This document shows positions 14,791 to 23,685 of a stretch of 36,452 nt of DNA, one piece after another (position 1 is the first letter of the stretch; the number at the start of each line of letters is the position of its first letter). Location of the stretch: assembly GCA_900299005.1 (NCBI GenBank), contig OMID01000080.1:1-36452 (forward strand). The letters run 5' to 3'. The notes beneath the pieces were generated by a model. The model was not told the origin of the DNA. It worked only from the letters and a program-made list of their open reading frames with translations, and did not search any database. Origin of the DNA: Oxalobacteraceae bacterium. GTDB lineage: Bacteria > Pseudomonadota > Gammaproteobacteria > Burkholderiales > Burkholderiaceae_D. The position numbers and the translations under genes are program-made.

Positions 14791-17700
14791 ATGATCCTCT
14801 CTCGTCCTTTCATCCTCCGGCCCGTCGCGACTGCGCTACTGATGCTGGCCATCGTTCTGGCCGGACTGGTAGCGCTGCGTTTTCTGCCGGTGTCGGCGCT
14901 GCCGCAGGTTGATTTCCCCACCATTGAGGTGCAGGCGGGCTATCCGGGCGCTAGTCCCGAGGTCATTAGCCACACCATCACGGGCCCGCTGGAAAGACAG
15001 TTCGGTCAGATGTCCGGACTCAAGCGCATGAGTTCCTCGTCTTCGGCCGGCCTATCGAGCATCACGCTGCAATTTGGTCTTGGCATACGGCTAGATGTCG
15101 CCGAACAGGAGGTACAGGCCGCCATCAATGCAGCCTCTGCGCTGTTGCCCATGGATCTGCCAGCGCCACCTACCTACGCAAAGATCAATCCGGCTGATGC
15201 TCCGGTGCTGACTCTGGCGCTAACCTCGGCCTCGCTACCATTGACTGAAGTTCAGAACGTCGCCAACACGCGCCTCGCACTGAAGATCAGTCAGGTAGCC
15301 GGCGTCGGACTGGTGTCGCTCTCGGGCGGACAGAAACCTGCGATACGCATCCAAGCCAATCCACGCGCACTGGCCAGTGCAGGACTGGGGCTCGATTCAC
15401 TGCGCACGGCAATCACGGCCTCGAACGCCAACACCGCGAAAGGCTCGATTGATGGGCCATCGCGCTCTTACACCATCAATGCCAATGATCAGCTTGCCTC
15501 ACCCGAGGATTATCAGCGGCTGATCGTCACCTGGAAAAACGGTGCGCCGGTACGCCTCTCGGATGTGGCCAGCGTGGTTCCGGCCGCCGAAAACGTGCGG
15601 CTAGCCGCATGGGCCAATCTGCAACCGGCAGTCATACTCAATGTTCAGCGACAGCCCGGTGCCAATGTGATCGATACGGTCGATGCGATCAAGCGACGCC
15701 TGCCCGAGCTTCAGGCGACGCTCCCCTCGGCAATCAAGGTTGATGTGCTGAGCGATCGAACGGCCGGCATACGCGCCTCCGTAGAGCATGTAGCGATGGA
15801 GCTTTTCATTGCGGTCGCGCTGGTGGTGATGGTCATCCTCATCTTCCTGCACAATGCGCGCGCGACCGTGATTGCCAGTCTCGCCGTGCCAATCTCGCTC
15901 ATTGGTACCTGCTCGGTGATGTATCTGCTGGACTACAGCCTGAATAATCTCAGTCTGATGGCGCTGACGATTGCGACGGGATTTGTGGTCGATGATGCGA
16001 TCGTCATGCTGGAGAACATTGCGCGCCACATTGAAGCGGGCGATCCACCCATGACCGCTGCGCTCAAAGGTGCGGGAGAGATCGGCTTCACCATTCTGTC
16101 TTTGACGATCTCGCTGATCGCGGTACTGATTCCCTTGTTTTTCATGAGCGATATTGTCGGCAGACTGTTCCACGAGTTTGCCGCCACGCTGGGCATCACG
16201 ATACTCATCTCGGCACTAGTATCGCTGACGCTCGTGCCCATGATGTCGGCACGCTGGCTCAGCCAGGGGAAGGTTGGCGGCAGCGGCTACTTTGCCCGCT
16301 GGCTGCAACGGCAATTCGATCATCTGCGTCGGGGCTATGAACGCTCACTGACCCAAGTACTCGAGCATCAATGGCTGACTCTCTTCGCCGCGACGCTGAT
16401 GCTGGCGCTCACGGTCGCGCTGTACGTTCTCATACCCAAGGGTTTGTTCCCTTTGCAGGATACTCGCCAATTGCAGGCGCGTGTCGAGGCGTCCAGCGGA
16501 GTCTCTTTTGCACGCATGGCCGAGCTGCAGCAGGCAGTTGCCAGACAGCTTTTGCAGGATCCCGAAGTCAGTTCGCTGAGTTCTCAGGTGGGCGTTGGCG
16601 TGAACGAGAACACCATGCTGCATACCGGCAGCATGCTGATCAACCTGCGGCACGATCGTCGCAGCGATCAGCACCAGTTGATGGAGCGGCTGCGCGAACT
16701 GGCAGCGCAGGTGCCGGGGATCACCCTCTACCTGCAACCGACGCAAGACCTGACCATTGATGCCGAGCGCGGTCCCACGCCTCTGCGCTTATCGGTGGAG
16801 GGTGCTGACACCCACACCGTCAACCGCTGGGCAACGCTGCTGGCACAGCAACTCGAAGCGCATTCCGAGTTGCGCTCGGTGGTGACGGATGCAGGCGCCA
16901 CAGGTCCCTCGGCTGTCGTCGAACTCGACCGCGACAGCGCAGCGCGGCTTTCGGTCACCGCCTCTGCGATCGATGACGCGCTCTACAGTGCATTTGGCCA
17001 GCGCATTGTCTCAACCATCTTCACCGAGACTGCCCAGTACCGCGTCATCCTTGAAGCACGACCGGGCACCGCCAGCGCGCCGCAAGCACTGGGCGAGCTG
17101 CCACTACGCGCCACATCAGGCAAACCCACCCTGCTGTCCTCGGTAGCCAGTGTGAATGAACAGTCGGCACCACTGATGATGACGCGTGCCTCGCAATTTC
17201 CGGCAGCGATTATCGGCTTCGACATGGCGCCCGGTGTGGCACTGGGCGATGCGGTAAACGCAGTGCGTGCGGCTGCAGCCGAGATCGAGTTGCCGGCGTC
17301 GGTCAGCCTGCAGTTTCTCGGTGCTGCCGGCGCGTTTGAGGGCGCGCTCACTAATCAGCTCTGGCTGATACTGGCGGCCATCGTCTGCGTGTACATCGTG
17401 CTCGGCGTGCTATACGAGAGCTACGTGCATCCGCTGACCATACTCTCGACACTACCATCGGCCGGGGTGGGTGCGCTACTGGCACTGATCATTGCGGACC
17501 AGGATCTGGGAGTCATTGGCGTGATTGGCATCATCCTGCTGATCGGCATCGTCAAGAAAAACGCGATCATGATGATCGATTTTGCGATCAGCGCCGAGCG
17601 CGATCAGAACAAGACGCCACGTGAAGCGATCCATCAGGCCGCCTTGTTAAGACTGCGACCTATTCTGATGACCACGTTCGCTGCTCTCTTCGCAGCACTG

Positions 17701-17895
17701 CCGCTCATGTTCAGCTGGGGCGATGGCGCCGAGCTTCGCCGTCCATTGGGCGTTGCCATCTTCGGTGGTCTGATCGTCAGTCAACTGCTCACGCTGTACA
17801 CCACACCGGTGATTTATCTGGGCTTTGACCGACTCGGACGGCGCTGGTTTGGCACGCAGGTGAGGCATCGGTCTCCCGATGAGACCGCGCGGTGA
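14791..17895 (+). CDS. mdtB: RND efflux permease, MdtB/MuxB-type
   Basis: Inner-membrane proton antiporter of the HAE1 RND family, 1034 residues, full length with twelve transmembrane segments and two large periplasmic loops. The N-terminus SRPFILRPVATALLMLA is typical of MdtB. Proton-relay aspartates D401 and D402 lie in TM4 within GFVVDDAIVMLENI. The late TM region carries GVLYESYVHPLTILSTLPSAG, split here as GVLYESYVHPLT and LSTLPSAG, and GIVKKNAIMMIDFA. Together with MdtC it forms the heteromeric pump (in E. coli two MdtB and one MdtC), exporting novobiocin, bile salts or other organics; the substrate here is unknown. The stop overlaps the mdtC start by 4 nt (GTGA). Confidence 0.93.
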   Translation: MILSRPFILRPVATALLMLAIVLAGLVALRFLPVSALPQVDFPTIEVQAGYPGASPEVISHTITGPLERQFGQMSGLKRMSSSSSAGLSSITLQFGLGIRLDVAEQEVQAAINAASALLPMDLPAPPTYAKINPADAPVLTLALTSASLPLTEVQNVANTRLALKISQVAGVGLVSLSGGQKPAIRIQANPRALASAGLGLDSLRTAITASNANTAKGSIDGPSRSYTINANDQLASPEDYQRLIVTWKNGAPVRLSDVASVVPAAENVRLAAWANLQPAVILNVQRQPGANVIDTVDAIKRRLPELQATLPSAIKVDVLSDRTAGIRASVEHVAMELFIAVALVVMVILIFLHNARATVIASLAVPISLIGTCSVMYLLDYSLNNLSLMALTIATGFVVDDAIVMLENIARHIEAGDPPMTAALKGAGEIGFTILSLTISLIAVLIPLFFMSDIVGRLFHEFAATLGITILISALVSLTLVPMMSARWLSQGKVGGSGYFARWLQRQFDHLRRGYERSLTQVLEHQWLTLFAATLMLALTVALYVLIPKGLFPLQDTRQLQARVEASSGVSFARMAELQQAVARQLLQDPEVSSLSSQVGVGVNENTMLHTGSMLINLRHDRRSDQHQLMERLRELAAQVPGITLYLQPTQDLTIDAERGPTPLRLSVEGADTHTVNRWATLLAQQLEAHSELRSVVTDAGATGPSAVVELDRDSAARLSVTASAIDDALYSAFGQRIVSTIFTETAQYRVILEARPGTASAPQALGELPLRATSGKPTLLSSVASVNEQSAPLMMTRASQFPAAIIGFDMAPGVALGDAVNAVRAAAAEIELPASVSLQFLGAAGAFEGALTNQLWLILAAIVCVYIVLGVLYESYVHPLTILSTLPSAGVGALLALIIADQDLGVIGVIGIILLIGIVKKNAIMMIDFAISAERDQNKTPREAIHQAALLRLRPILMTTFAALFAALPLMFSWGDGAELRRPLGVAIFGGLIVSQLLTLYTTPVIYLGFDRLGRRWFGTQVRHRSPDETAR

Positions 17896-20800
17896 ATCTC
17901 TCACGCGTGTTCATTGAGCGGCCGGTCGGCACGACGCTCCTGACCCTCGCGATCGCACTGCTGGGCATCACTGCCTTCTTTGCGCTGCCGGTGGCCCCTC
18001 TGCCACAGGCCGATTATCCGGTGATCTCGGTCAATGCCTCGCTGCCAGGCGGCAGCCCGGCCGTACTGGCATCCAGCGTCGCCTCACCACTGGAGCGACG
18101 CCTTGGCGCGATATCGGGCGTCACTGACATGACTTCCAGCAGCGGCAATGGCAGCACAAACATATCGCTGCAATTCGAGCTTAACCGCAAGCTTGACGCG
18201 GCTGCGCGCGAAGTACAAGCGGCCATCAATGCCGCACGCATTGATCTGCCAGTGGCGCTGAGGTCGAACCCCACCTATCGCAAGGTAAACCCGGCGGATG
18301 TCCCCGTGATCGTGCTCGCGCTGACTTCCAGGACGCGCGCGCCGAGCGAAATTTATGACGTCTCATCCTCGGTGCTTCAGCAAAAGCTGTCACAAGTCAA
18401 AGGCGTCGGTGATGTCGATCTGAGTGGTGCATCCCTGCCTGCCGTCCGGGTGCAGCTCCTGCCCTTTGCGCTGAACCGCTATGGCATCAGCTCGGAGGAC
18501 GTGCGCGCAGCCATTCAGGCCAATGCGGCGAATCGCCCCAAAGGCGTGATCGAGAACAGCGGCAAGCGCTACCAGCTCTATACCGATACCGGCATGACGG
18601 TACTTGATGCTGCTGCCTATCGGGAACTGATCATCGCCTGGCGTCATGGCTCGCCGGTGCGACTGTCGGACGTGGCGCAGGTGAGCGCTGGCGTCGAAGA
18701 CATTCACGGCATTGGCCTGTTCAACGGCCAGCCGGCGGTACTGGCGTTCGTCAGCCGCCAGCCGGGCGCCAACGTGATCGAGGTAGTCGATGCGGTCAAG
18801 GCGATTCTGCCAGAGCTGCGCGCCGAGCTACCCCCTGATATCGAGATGCGCATCTCATCTGAGCGCACGCACTCGATACGGTCCTCGCTACACGAGATAG
18901 AACTGACCCTGGGTATTTCGCTCGTGCTGGTCATTCTGGTGGTCAGTGCGTTTCTACGCTCTGCGCGCGCAACCGTGATACCTGCGGTAGCCGGCGTCGT
19001 CTCCATCCTCGGCACATTTGCGGTGATGTATGCCCTGGGTTTCAGCCTGAACAATCTGAGCCTCATGGCACTGACCGTCGCTACCGGCTTTGTCGTGGAC
19101 GATGCGATTGTGGTACTGGAAAACATTACCCGGCACATCGAAGACGGCAGGGAGCGTTTCGACGCTGCCCTGCGCGGTGCGCGCGAGGTGGGATTCACCG
19201 TTCTCTCGATCAGCCTGTCGCTGACGGCCGTCTTTATTCCCCTGCTGTTCATGGGTGGGCAAGTCGGCCGCCTGTTCAGGGAATTCGCCGTGACACTGAC
19301 GGCCTCGGTACTCATCTCGCTGCTCATCTCGCTGACCACCACGCCGATGATGTGCGCATGGCTGCTGCGGCGCAATGCACCACCGGCACAAGAGACGGGC
19401 AGAATCAAACGCTGGTTGATGCAAGGCTACGACACTCTGGAGCGCCTGTATGCCGCCAGTCTGGATGCCGCGCTATCGCATCGCTGGCTGGTGCTCCTCT
19501 CGCTAGCTGGCGTGATCGCGCTGAATATCTACCTGTTCACGACCATCCCCAAAGGCTTTTTCCCGCAACAGGATACCGGGCAGATCACAGTGGGTGTGCG
19601 CGCAGACCGCAGCATCTCGTTCGCTGCCATGCAGCTCAAGATACGCCAACTGGTCGATATCGTTCGCAAGGATGCCGCAGTTGACACGGTGTCTGCCTAC
19701 GCAGGCGGCAGCCGGCCCGGTGGTGGCTTCATGTTCATCAATCTCAAACCCCTGGAGGTACGCAAGGAGCGAGGACAGGAGGTAATCAACCGCTTGCGGC
19801 CTCAGCTGGCCCAAGTCACGGGAGTAAGCGCGATGATGATTCCCCTGCAGGATTTGCGCATCGGTACCCGGCGCGACGTGAATACCATTCAGTACACGCT
19901 CAAGAGCGATAATTTCGCCGATCTGCAGCAATGGACGTTCAGGCTGGCCGAGGCACTCAAACTTCGCCGCGAGCTGATTGACATCGACCACGACATGCAG
20001 CAGACCGGTGTCGATCTGTTCCTGCGCATTGACCGTGATGCAGCGTCGCGCCTGGGCGTGACCACGCGCGACATCAATAATGCGCTCAACAATGCGTTTG
20101 GACAGCGCCCGGTGGCGACACTCTTCACCGACCGTAATCAATATCGCGTCGTCATGGGCGTGAGTCCCGATTATGCCAACAGCCCGTCCATGCTGAATGA
20201 TGTCTATGTGCCGGCGCGGGCCGGGGCGTCAGCGGCGCTGACCTCGGCCAATCCGGGCTTGCGCGACGTGTCTGGCGGGCAGGTGCTGAGCACTTCCCCT
20301 TCGACGATGGTGCCTTTGTCTGCTTTCGCCTCGTTTAGCGAGCGCGCAGCGGCGGTATCCGTTAGCCATCAGGATGCAGAGCTGTCGGGCACGGTCAGCT
20401 TCGCCCTCGCCAAGGGTAAATCCATCAGCGACGCAGAGCGGGCGGTAAAGGAATCCGAGGCCGCAATCGGCATGCCGGCGAATGTGCGCGGCAGCTTTCA
20501 GGGCACGGCGCGCGCCTATCAGGAGTCGCAGGGGCAGCAACCGCTGCTGATCGCCATGGCGATCGTCATCATCTACATCCTGCTCGGCATTTTGTACGAG
20601 AGCCTGATCCATCCCGTGACCGTGCTATCCACTATTCCCTCGGCAGGCATCGGTGCCGTGATTGCGCTGATGATCTTTGACATGGAATTCTCGATACTCG
20701 CACTCATCGGCGTGTTCCTGCTGCTGGGCATCGTGATGAAGAATGCGATACTAATTATCGATTTCGCCCTGCAAGCGGAACGCGCTCAGGGACTGGATGC

Positions 20801-21050
20801 CCGCTCTGCGATACGCGAGGCCTGCATGAAGCGGCTGCGTCCGATCCTGATGACGACTGCGGCCGCCGCACTCGGCGCCCTCCCCCTGGCCATCGGCCTG
20901 GGCGAGGGTTCGGAGATCCGGGAGCCGCTCGGGGTGGCCATTATTGGCGGGCTGATAGCCAGTCAGTTCCTCACGCTGCTCACCACGCCGGTGGTGTATG
21001 TTGCGCTGGATCGCTGGCGTCGACGTGGTCCCGCCGAGCGCGCGCTGTAA
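17892..21050 (+). CDS. mdtC: RND efflux permease, MdtC/MuxC-type
   Basis: Second pump subunit of the heteromeric MdtBC system, 1052 residues, starting with GTG inside the end of mdtB. MNLSRVFIERPVGTTLL and LPQADYPVISVNASLPG are MdtC-like. D403 and D404 stand in TM4 in GFVVDDAIVVLENI; the second half has GILYESLIHPVTVLSTIP and GIVMKNAILIIDFA. A central insertion near residues 780-800 (about 20232-20300, Ala/Ser/Gly-rich) lengthens the second periplasmic loop slightly. Followed after 193 nt by the outer-membrane factor gene, with the dispersed structured element between them. Confidence 0.93.
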   Translation: MNLSRVFIERPVGTTLLTLAIALLGITAFFALPVAPLPQADYPVISVNASLPGGSPAVLASSVASPLERRLGAISGVTDMTSSSGNGSTNISLQFELNRKLDAAAREVQAAINAARIDLPVALRSNPTYRKVNPADVPVIVLALTSRTRAPSEIYDVSSSVLQQKLSQVKGVGDVDLSGASLPAVRVQLLPFALNRYGISSEDVRAAIQANAANRPKGVIENSGKRYQLYTDTGMTVLDAAAYRELIIAWRHGSPVRLSDVAQVSAGVEDIHGIGLFNGQPAVLAFVSRQPGANVIEVVDAVKAILPELRAELPPDIEMRISSERTHSIRSSLHEIELTLGISLVLVILVVSAFLRSARATVIPAVAGVVSILGTFAVMYALGFSLNNLSLMALTVATGFVVDDAIVVLENITRHIEDGRERFDAALRGAREVGFTVLSISLSLTAVFIPLLFMGGQVGRLFREFAVTLTASVLISLLISLTTTPMMCAWLLRRNAPPAQETGRIKRWLMQGYDTLERLYAASLDAALSHRWLVLLSLAGVIALNIYLFTTIPKGFFPQQDTGQITVGVRADRSISFAAMQLKIRQLVDIVRKDAAVDTVSAYAGGSRPGGGFMFINLKPLEVRKERGQEVINRLRPQLAQVTGVSAMMIPLQDLRIGTRRDVNTIQYTLKSDNFADLQQWTFRLAEALKLRRELIDIDHDMQQTGVDLFLRIDRDAASRLGVTTRDINNALNNAFGQRPVATLFTDRNQYRVVMGVSPDYANSPSMLNDVYVPARAGASAALTSANPGLRDVSGGQVLSTSPSTMVPLSAFASFSERAAAVSVSHQDAELSGTVSFALAKGKSISDAERAVKESEAAIGMPANVRGSFQGTARAYQESQGQQPLLIAMAIVIIYILLGILYESLIHPVTVLSTIPSAGIGAVIALMIFDMEFSILALIGVFLLLGIVMKNAILIIDFALQAERAQGLDARSAIREACMKRLRPILMTTAAAALGALPLAIGLGEGSEIREPLGVAIIGGLIASQFLTLLTTPVVYVALDRWRRRGPAERAL

Positions 21051-21100
21051 AAGCACTGAATAATTAACCACCGCAAGATTGCTCCTTTGGGAAATAGCAG

Positions 21101-21178
21101 CGAGCCTTTATAGGACGGGCTCCCGCGTCGCACAGCGATGCTGGCTCGCCATAAAATGGGAGTTTTTTCAGTGTCTCC
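21101..21178 (+). repeat. Dispersed structured element, copy 2 (between mdtC and the outer-membrane factor gene)
   Basis: Second copy of the element at 6696-6774. Here the first hairpin is GAGCC/GGCTC, shifted from copy 1 but with pairing kept. CAGC-GAT-GCTG is identical, and the last hairpin is stronger (CTC-G-CCAT, loop AAA, ATGGGAG) and followed by six T, so it resembles an intrinsic terminator. It lies 66 nt before the ATG of the outer-membrane factor gene. Confidence 0.7.
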
Positions 21179-21243
21179 GTCTCCCTATGGCGATTGGCGA
21201 CCCGTGGCGCGCGCCGCCAGGACAACACGAGAACCCGACTCTC

Positions 21244-22686
21244 ATGAGAAGAAGAACACCGAGCGTTCCGATCAACGGTCTGATACGGGCCCGTGTGTGT
21301 GCGCTGGCCCTTGGCCTGGCGGCGTGCAGCACAGCGCCGACCTATCAGGCACCGGTCGCCCCACTGCCTGCGCAATTCAAGGAGGTCGAGGGCTGGGTTG
21401 CGGCCAAACCAGCCGATGCGCTGCAGCGTGATGCTTGGTGGGAGCTGTTTGGCGATGCGCACTTGAATTCGCTGGCCAGCAAGGTCAGCGTGTCTAACCA
21501 GAATGTGGCCGCAGCGGTCGCTGCGTATGCGCAGGCACGCGCGGTCGTCGGCCAACAGCGCGCTGCTCTTTTCCCCAGCGTGTCGCTCTCGGGCGCCATC
21601 AGAAACAGTAACAGCATCACCCGATCACAGGACGTGCAGTTCAGTCTGGGCGGCACCTGGGAACCCGATGTCTGGGGACGTTTGCAAGGTGCCGTCACCG
21701 GCGCCGAAGCCAGCGCGCAGGCCAGCATGGGCGATCTCGCCACGGCAAGCTTGTCGGCGCAAGGCGAAATGGTCAGCAATTACCTGCTGATGAGGCAGAC
21801 TGATGAGCAGCGACGCCTGCTGGCAGCTGCCATCAAGGATTATCAACGCGTGCTGGAAATTACGCAGAACCGCTACAACGCCGGCATCGCGCCGCGTACC
21901 GATGTCTTGCAGGCGCAAACGCAGCTCTCGAACGCGCAATCTGACCTGGAAGGACTGCAGCGCCTGCGCGCCCAACTCGAGCATGCAATCGCGGTGCTGA
22001 TCGGCGAACCACCCTCGGGCTTCTCCATTAGCCCGATCGAATGGCTGCCTGTGGTGCCCGATGTGCCGATGGCGATTCCCTCGGAGCTCTTGCAACGACG
22101 GCCTGACATTGCGGCCGCCGAGCGGCGGGTCGCCTCAGCCAACGAACAAATCGGGATTGCGCGCTCGGCCTACTTCCCCAGCATTACGCTGGGCGCGAGC
22201 GAAGGGGTGGCGGCCGGGACGGTGGCCTCACTGGTCTCCAGTCCGGTAGCACTGTGGTCCATTGGCGTATCAATGACCCAGACCATTTTCAATGCCGGGC
22301 TGGTGAAAAACCGGATCGCCGGCGCAGAGGCCGCCTATGAGGTGGCAGTGGCGCGTTACCGCCAAACCGTACTGGCGGCGTTCCAGTCGGTCGAAGATCA
22401 ACTGGTCGCCACGCGCGTGCTCGCGCAGCAGGAGCTGTACCTGAGTGAGGCAGTCAAAGCCGCTGGTCTCGCCGAGCAGCAACAACTGAACCGCTACCGC
22501 GCCGGGCAGGTGAGCTTTCTCGAAGTCAGCGCGGCGCAAACCACGGCGCTCAATGCGCGCCGCGCGCTGGTGCAGCAGCAGGGGAATCGTCAGGTCTCGA
22601 GCGTGGCACTCATTCAGTCGCTGGGCGGTGGCTGGACAGTCGACGACCTGCGCCACATCTCCTCACAAAACCCGAGTCCAAAATAA
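21244..22686 (+). CDS. NodT-family outer-membrane efflux lipoprotein (OprM/OpmB-like)
   Basis: Outer-membrane channel for the MdtABC pump. About 480 residues. The start at 21244 gives an ideal lipoprotein signal (RRRTPS..., hydrophobic VCALALGLAAC, lipobox cysteine at about residue 28, then STAPTYQAP). An upstream in-frame ATG at 21187 and the longer open frame from 21079, which runs into the repeat element, would place a polar tail before the signal and are rejected. Two OEP repeats follow: WWELFGDAHLNSLASK with coiled helices, and RRPDIAAAERRVASANEQIG with YFPSITLGA. Last gene of the pump operon; the element upstream could make its expression partly independent of mdtABC. Confidence 0.9.
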   Translation: MRRRTPSVPINGLIRARVCALALGLAACSTAPTYQAPVAPLPAQFKEVEGWVAAKPADALQRDAWWELFGDAHLNSLASKVSVSNQNVAAAVAAYAQARAVVGQQRAALFPSVSLSGAIRNSNSITRSQDVQFSLGGTWEPDVWGRLQGAVTGAEASAQASMGDLATASLSAQGEMVSNYLLMRQTDEQRRLLAAAIKDYQRVLEITQNRYNAGIAPRTDVLQAQTQLSNAQSDLEGLQRLRAQLEHAIAVLIGEPPSGFSISPIEWLPVVPDVPMAIPSELLQRRPDIAAAERRVASANEQIGIARSAYFPSITLGASEGVAAGTVASLVSSPVALWSIGVSMTQTIFNAGLVKNRIAGAEAAYEVAVARYRQTVLAAFQSVEDQLVATRVLAQQELYLSEAVKAAGLAEQQQLNRYRAGQVSFLEVSAAQTTALNARRALVQQQGNRQVSSVALIQSLGGGWTVDDLRHISSQNPSPK

Positions 22687-22716
22687 AACGGGACCAGCGC
22701 TAGCACGGGTCCCGTT
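22687..22716. terminator. Bidirectional terminator between pump operon and small exported gene
   Basis: Perfect nine-base-pair stem AACGGGACC / GGTCCCGTT directly after the stop of the outer-membrane factor gene. On the minus strand it is followed by TTTTATTTT, so it is best as terminator for the convergent gene at 22753-23004; on the plus strand the T-run is poor. Confidence 0.75.
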
Positions 22717-22752
22717 ACCGACGGGCTGATACCTCCTTCAGGTCGTTGCCTG

Positions 22753-23004
22753 TCAGGTAGAGGCATCCTTGAGCATCTTGCGCGCTTCTTTCAGCAGCTT
22801 CGCGGCATCATTCTCGCGGCCTTCGTCGTAGAGCTTCTGGCCGTCGGCGCGCAGCGATTTCACTTTCTCTAGCTCGGCGCCTTTCAGCTTGGTCTCGGGC
22901 AGCATGGAATCGATGGCCTTCATCTCGCACACCGGAACATTCGGGCAATGCGCAAAGGTGAGTGAGGCAGCGCACATCAGCAAAACAGCCAGCAGGGACT
23001 TCAT
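22753..23004 (-). CDS. Small exported helical protein, unknown
   Basis: Not recognised. 83 residues with a signal peptide (1-18, ending LTFA). The mature protein of about 65 residues begins HCPNVPVC (two cysteines, C20 and C26) and continues as charged helix (ELEKVKSLRADGQKLYDEG, then AAKLLKEARKML) that looks like a helical hairpin. GGAGG precedes the ATG by 8 nt; the ATG 7 nt earlier is out of frame. Independent unit with a terminator downstream. Probably periplasmic. Confidence 0.7.
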   Translation of the reverse strand: MKSLLAVLLMCAASLTFAHCPNVPVCEMKAIDSMLPETKLKGAELEKVKSLRADGQKLYDEGRENDAAKLLKEARKMLKDAST

Positions 23005-23354
23005 GGGTCATTCCTCCATCAAAATCATTATTTTACGGGCCCGTGCAAACGAGCAGCGCCACGATGACGGGCCTTGTCGACAGGCCTTGCAACATAACAG
23101 AAAAGCCCCTGCTCCGCGAGTAGACCATGCGCTTGCTGCGAAGCGCTGGCATGCCATCACGGGAGTTTTTTCAAAATAACAATACCGATGCCAGATGCGC
23201 GGCGCCAGATGCGCGAAAATGACTTGGCCGCGCAGGGCGAAACTGGATCACGGCAGAAGATTTACATTTGCCGTGCTCATGTTCAGCGCCGATGATCCGA
23301 TCCAATGCCGAGATACGGTATTCTTTTTGAGCGCACCTCAGTTCGTTTAGCCCC
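23005..23354. other. Gap holding promoters and short repeats
   Basis: 350 bp between two divergent small exported genes, no credible gene inside. A 12-bp direct repeat GCCAGATGCGCG occurs at 23190-23201 and 23204-23215. Around 23145-23173 the sequence GCTGGCATGCCATCAC followed by GGGAGTTTTTTCA resembles the 3' half of the dispersed element (13 identical bases at the end). An AT-rich patch near 23015-23030 precedes the minus-strand gene. Confidence 0.4.
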
Positions 23355-23669
23355 ATGCAACCGCACCGCACAGTCAGCAAAGCAGTACTGGCATTCATGC
23401 TGCTGGCGGCCTGCGGCCTGAGCGCGTCGGAAGAGGCGAAGCAGGGCTTCAAGGAAGCCCCACAGCGCCGGGTACAGTCGAAGACAAAAAACGCGTACTG
23501 CGAAGAGTCGAAGAGCTGGTACCGCGCCTGCTACCTGCCCTGCGTCAACAAGAGCAAGTCACCCATCAGCCACGCCATCAATCACTGCAATGCCAATTGT
23601 CAGAATGAACTGGTGTGGCTGAACTACCTGTGTCGCAAAGACCCCTATCTGCCCCTTGGACCCAACTGA
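23355..23669 (+). CDS. Small Cys-rich lipoprotein with paired CX3C motifs, unknown
   Basis: Not recognised. 104 residues. The N-terminus (VLAFMLLAACGLSAS) has a lipobox with C20, so a lipoprotein is likely. The remainder holds six cysteines in the spacing C49-x9-C59-x3-C63-x14-C78-x3-C82-x10-C93, i.e. two CX3C pairs that could zip two helices together with disulfides. An acidic/basic stretch (EEAKQGFKEAPQRR) follows the lipobox. The stop is 16 nt from the convergent csgA stop. The context beside curli genes suggests an envelope role; nothing more can be claimed. Confidence 0.65.
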   Translation: MQPHRTVSKAVLAFMLLAACGLSASEEAKQGFKEAPQRRVQSKTKNAYCEESKSWYRACYLPCVNKSKSPISHAINHCNANCQNELVWLNYLCRKDPYLPLGPN

Positions 23670-23685
23670 GCCCCGGTCACTCGCC

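Noticed and set aside
21079-21243. N-terminal extension of the outer-membrane factor gene
   Set aside because: It translates the dispersed repeat element. The lipoprotein signal begins at 21244, and the similar peptide seen before maiA arises from the same DNA repeat, not from a shared protein domain.
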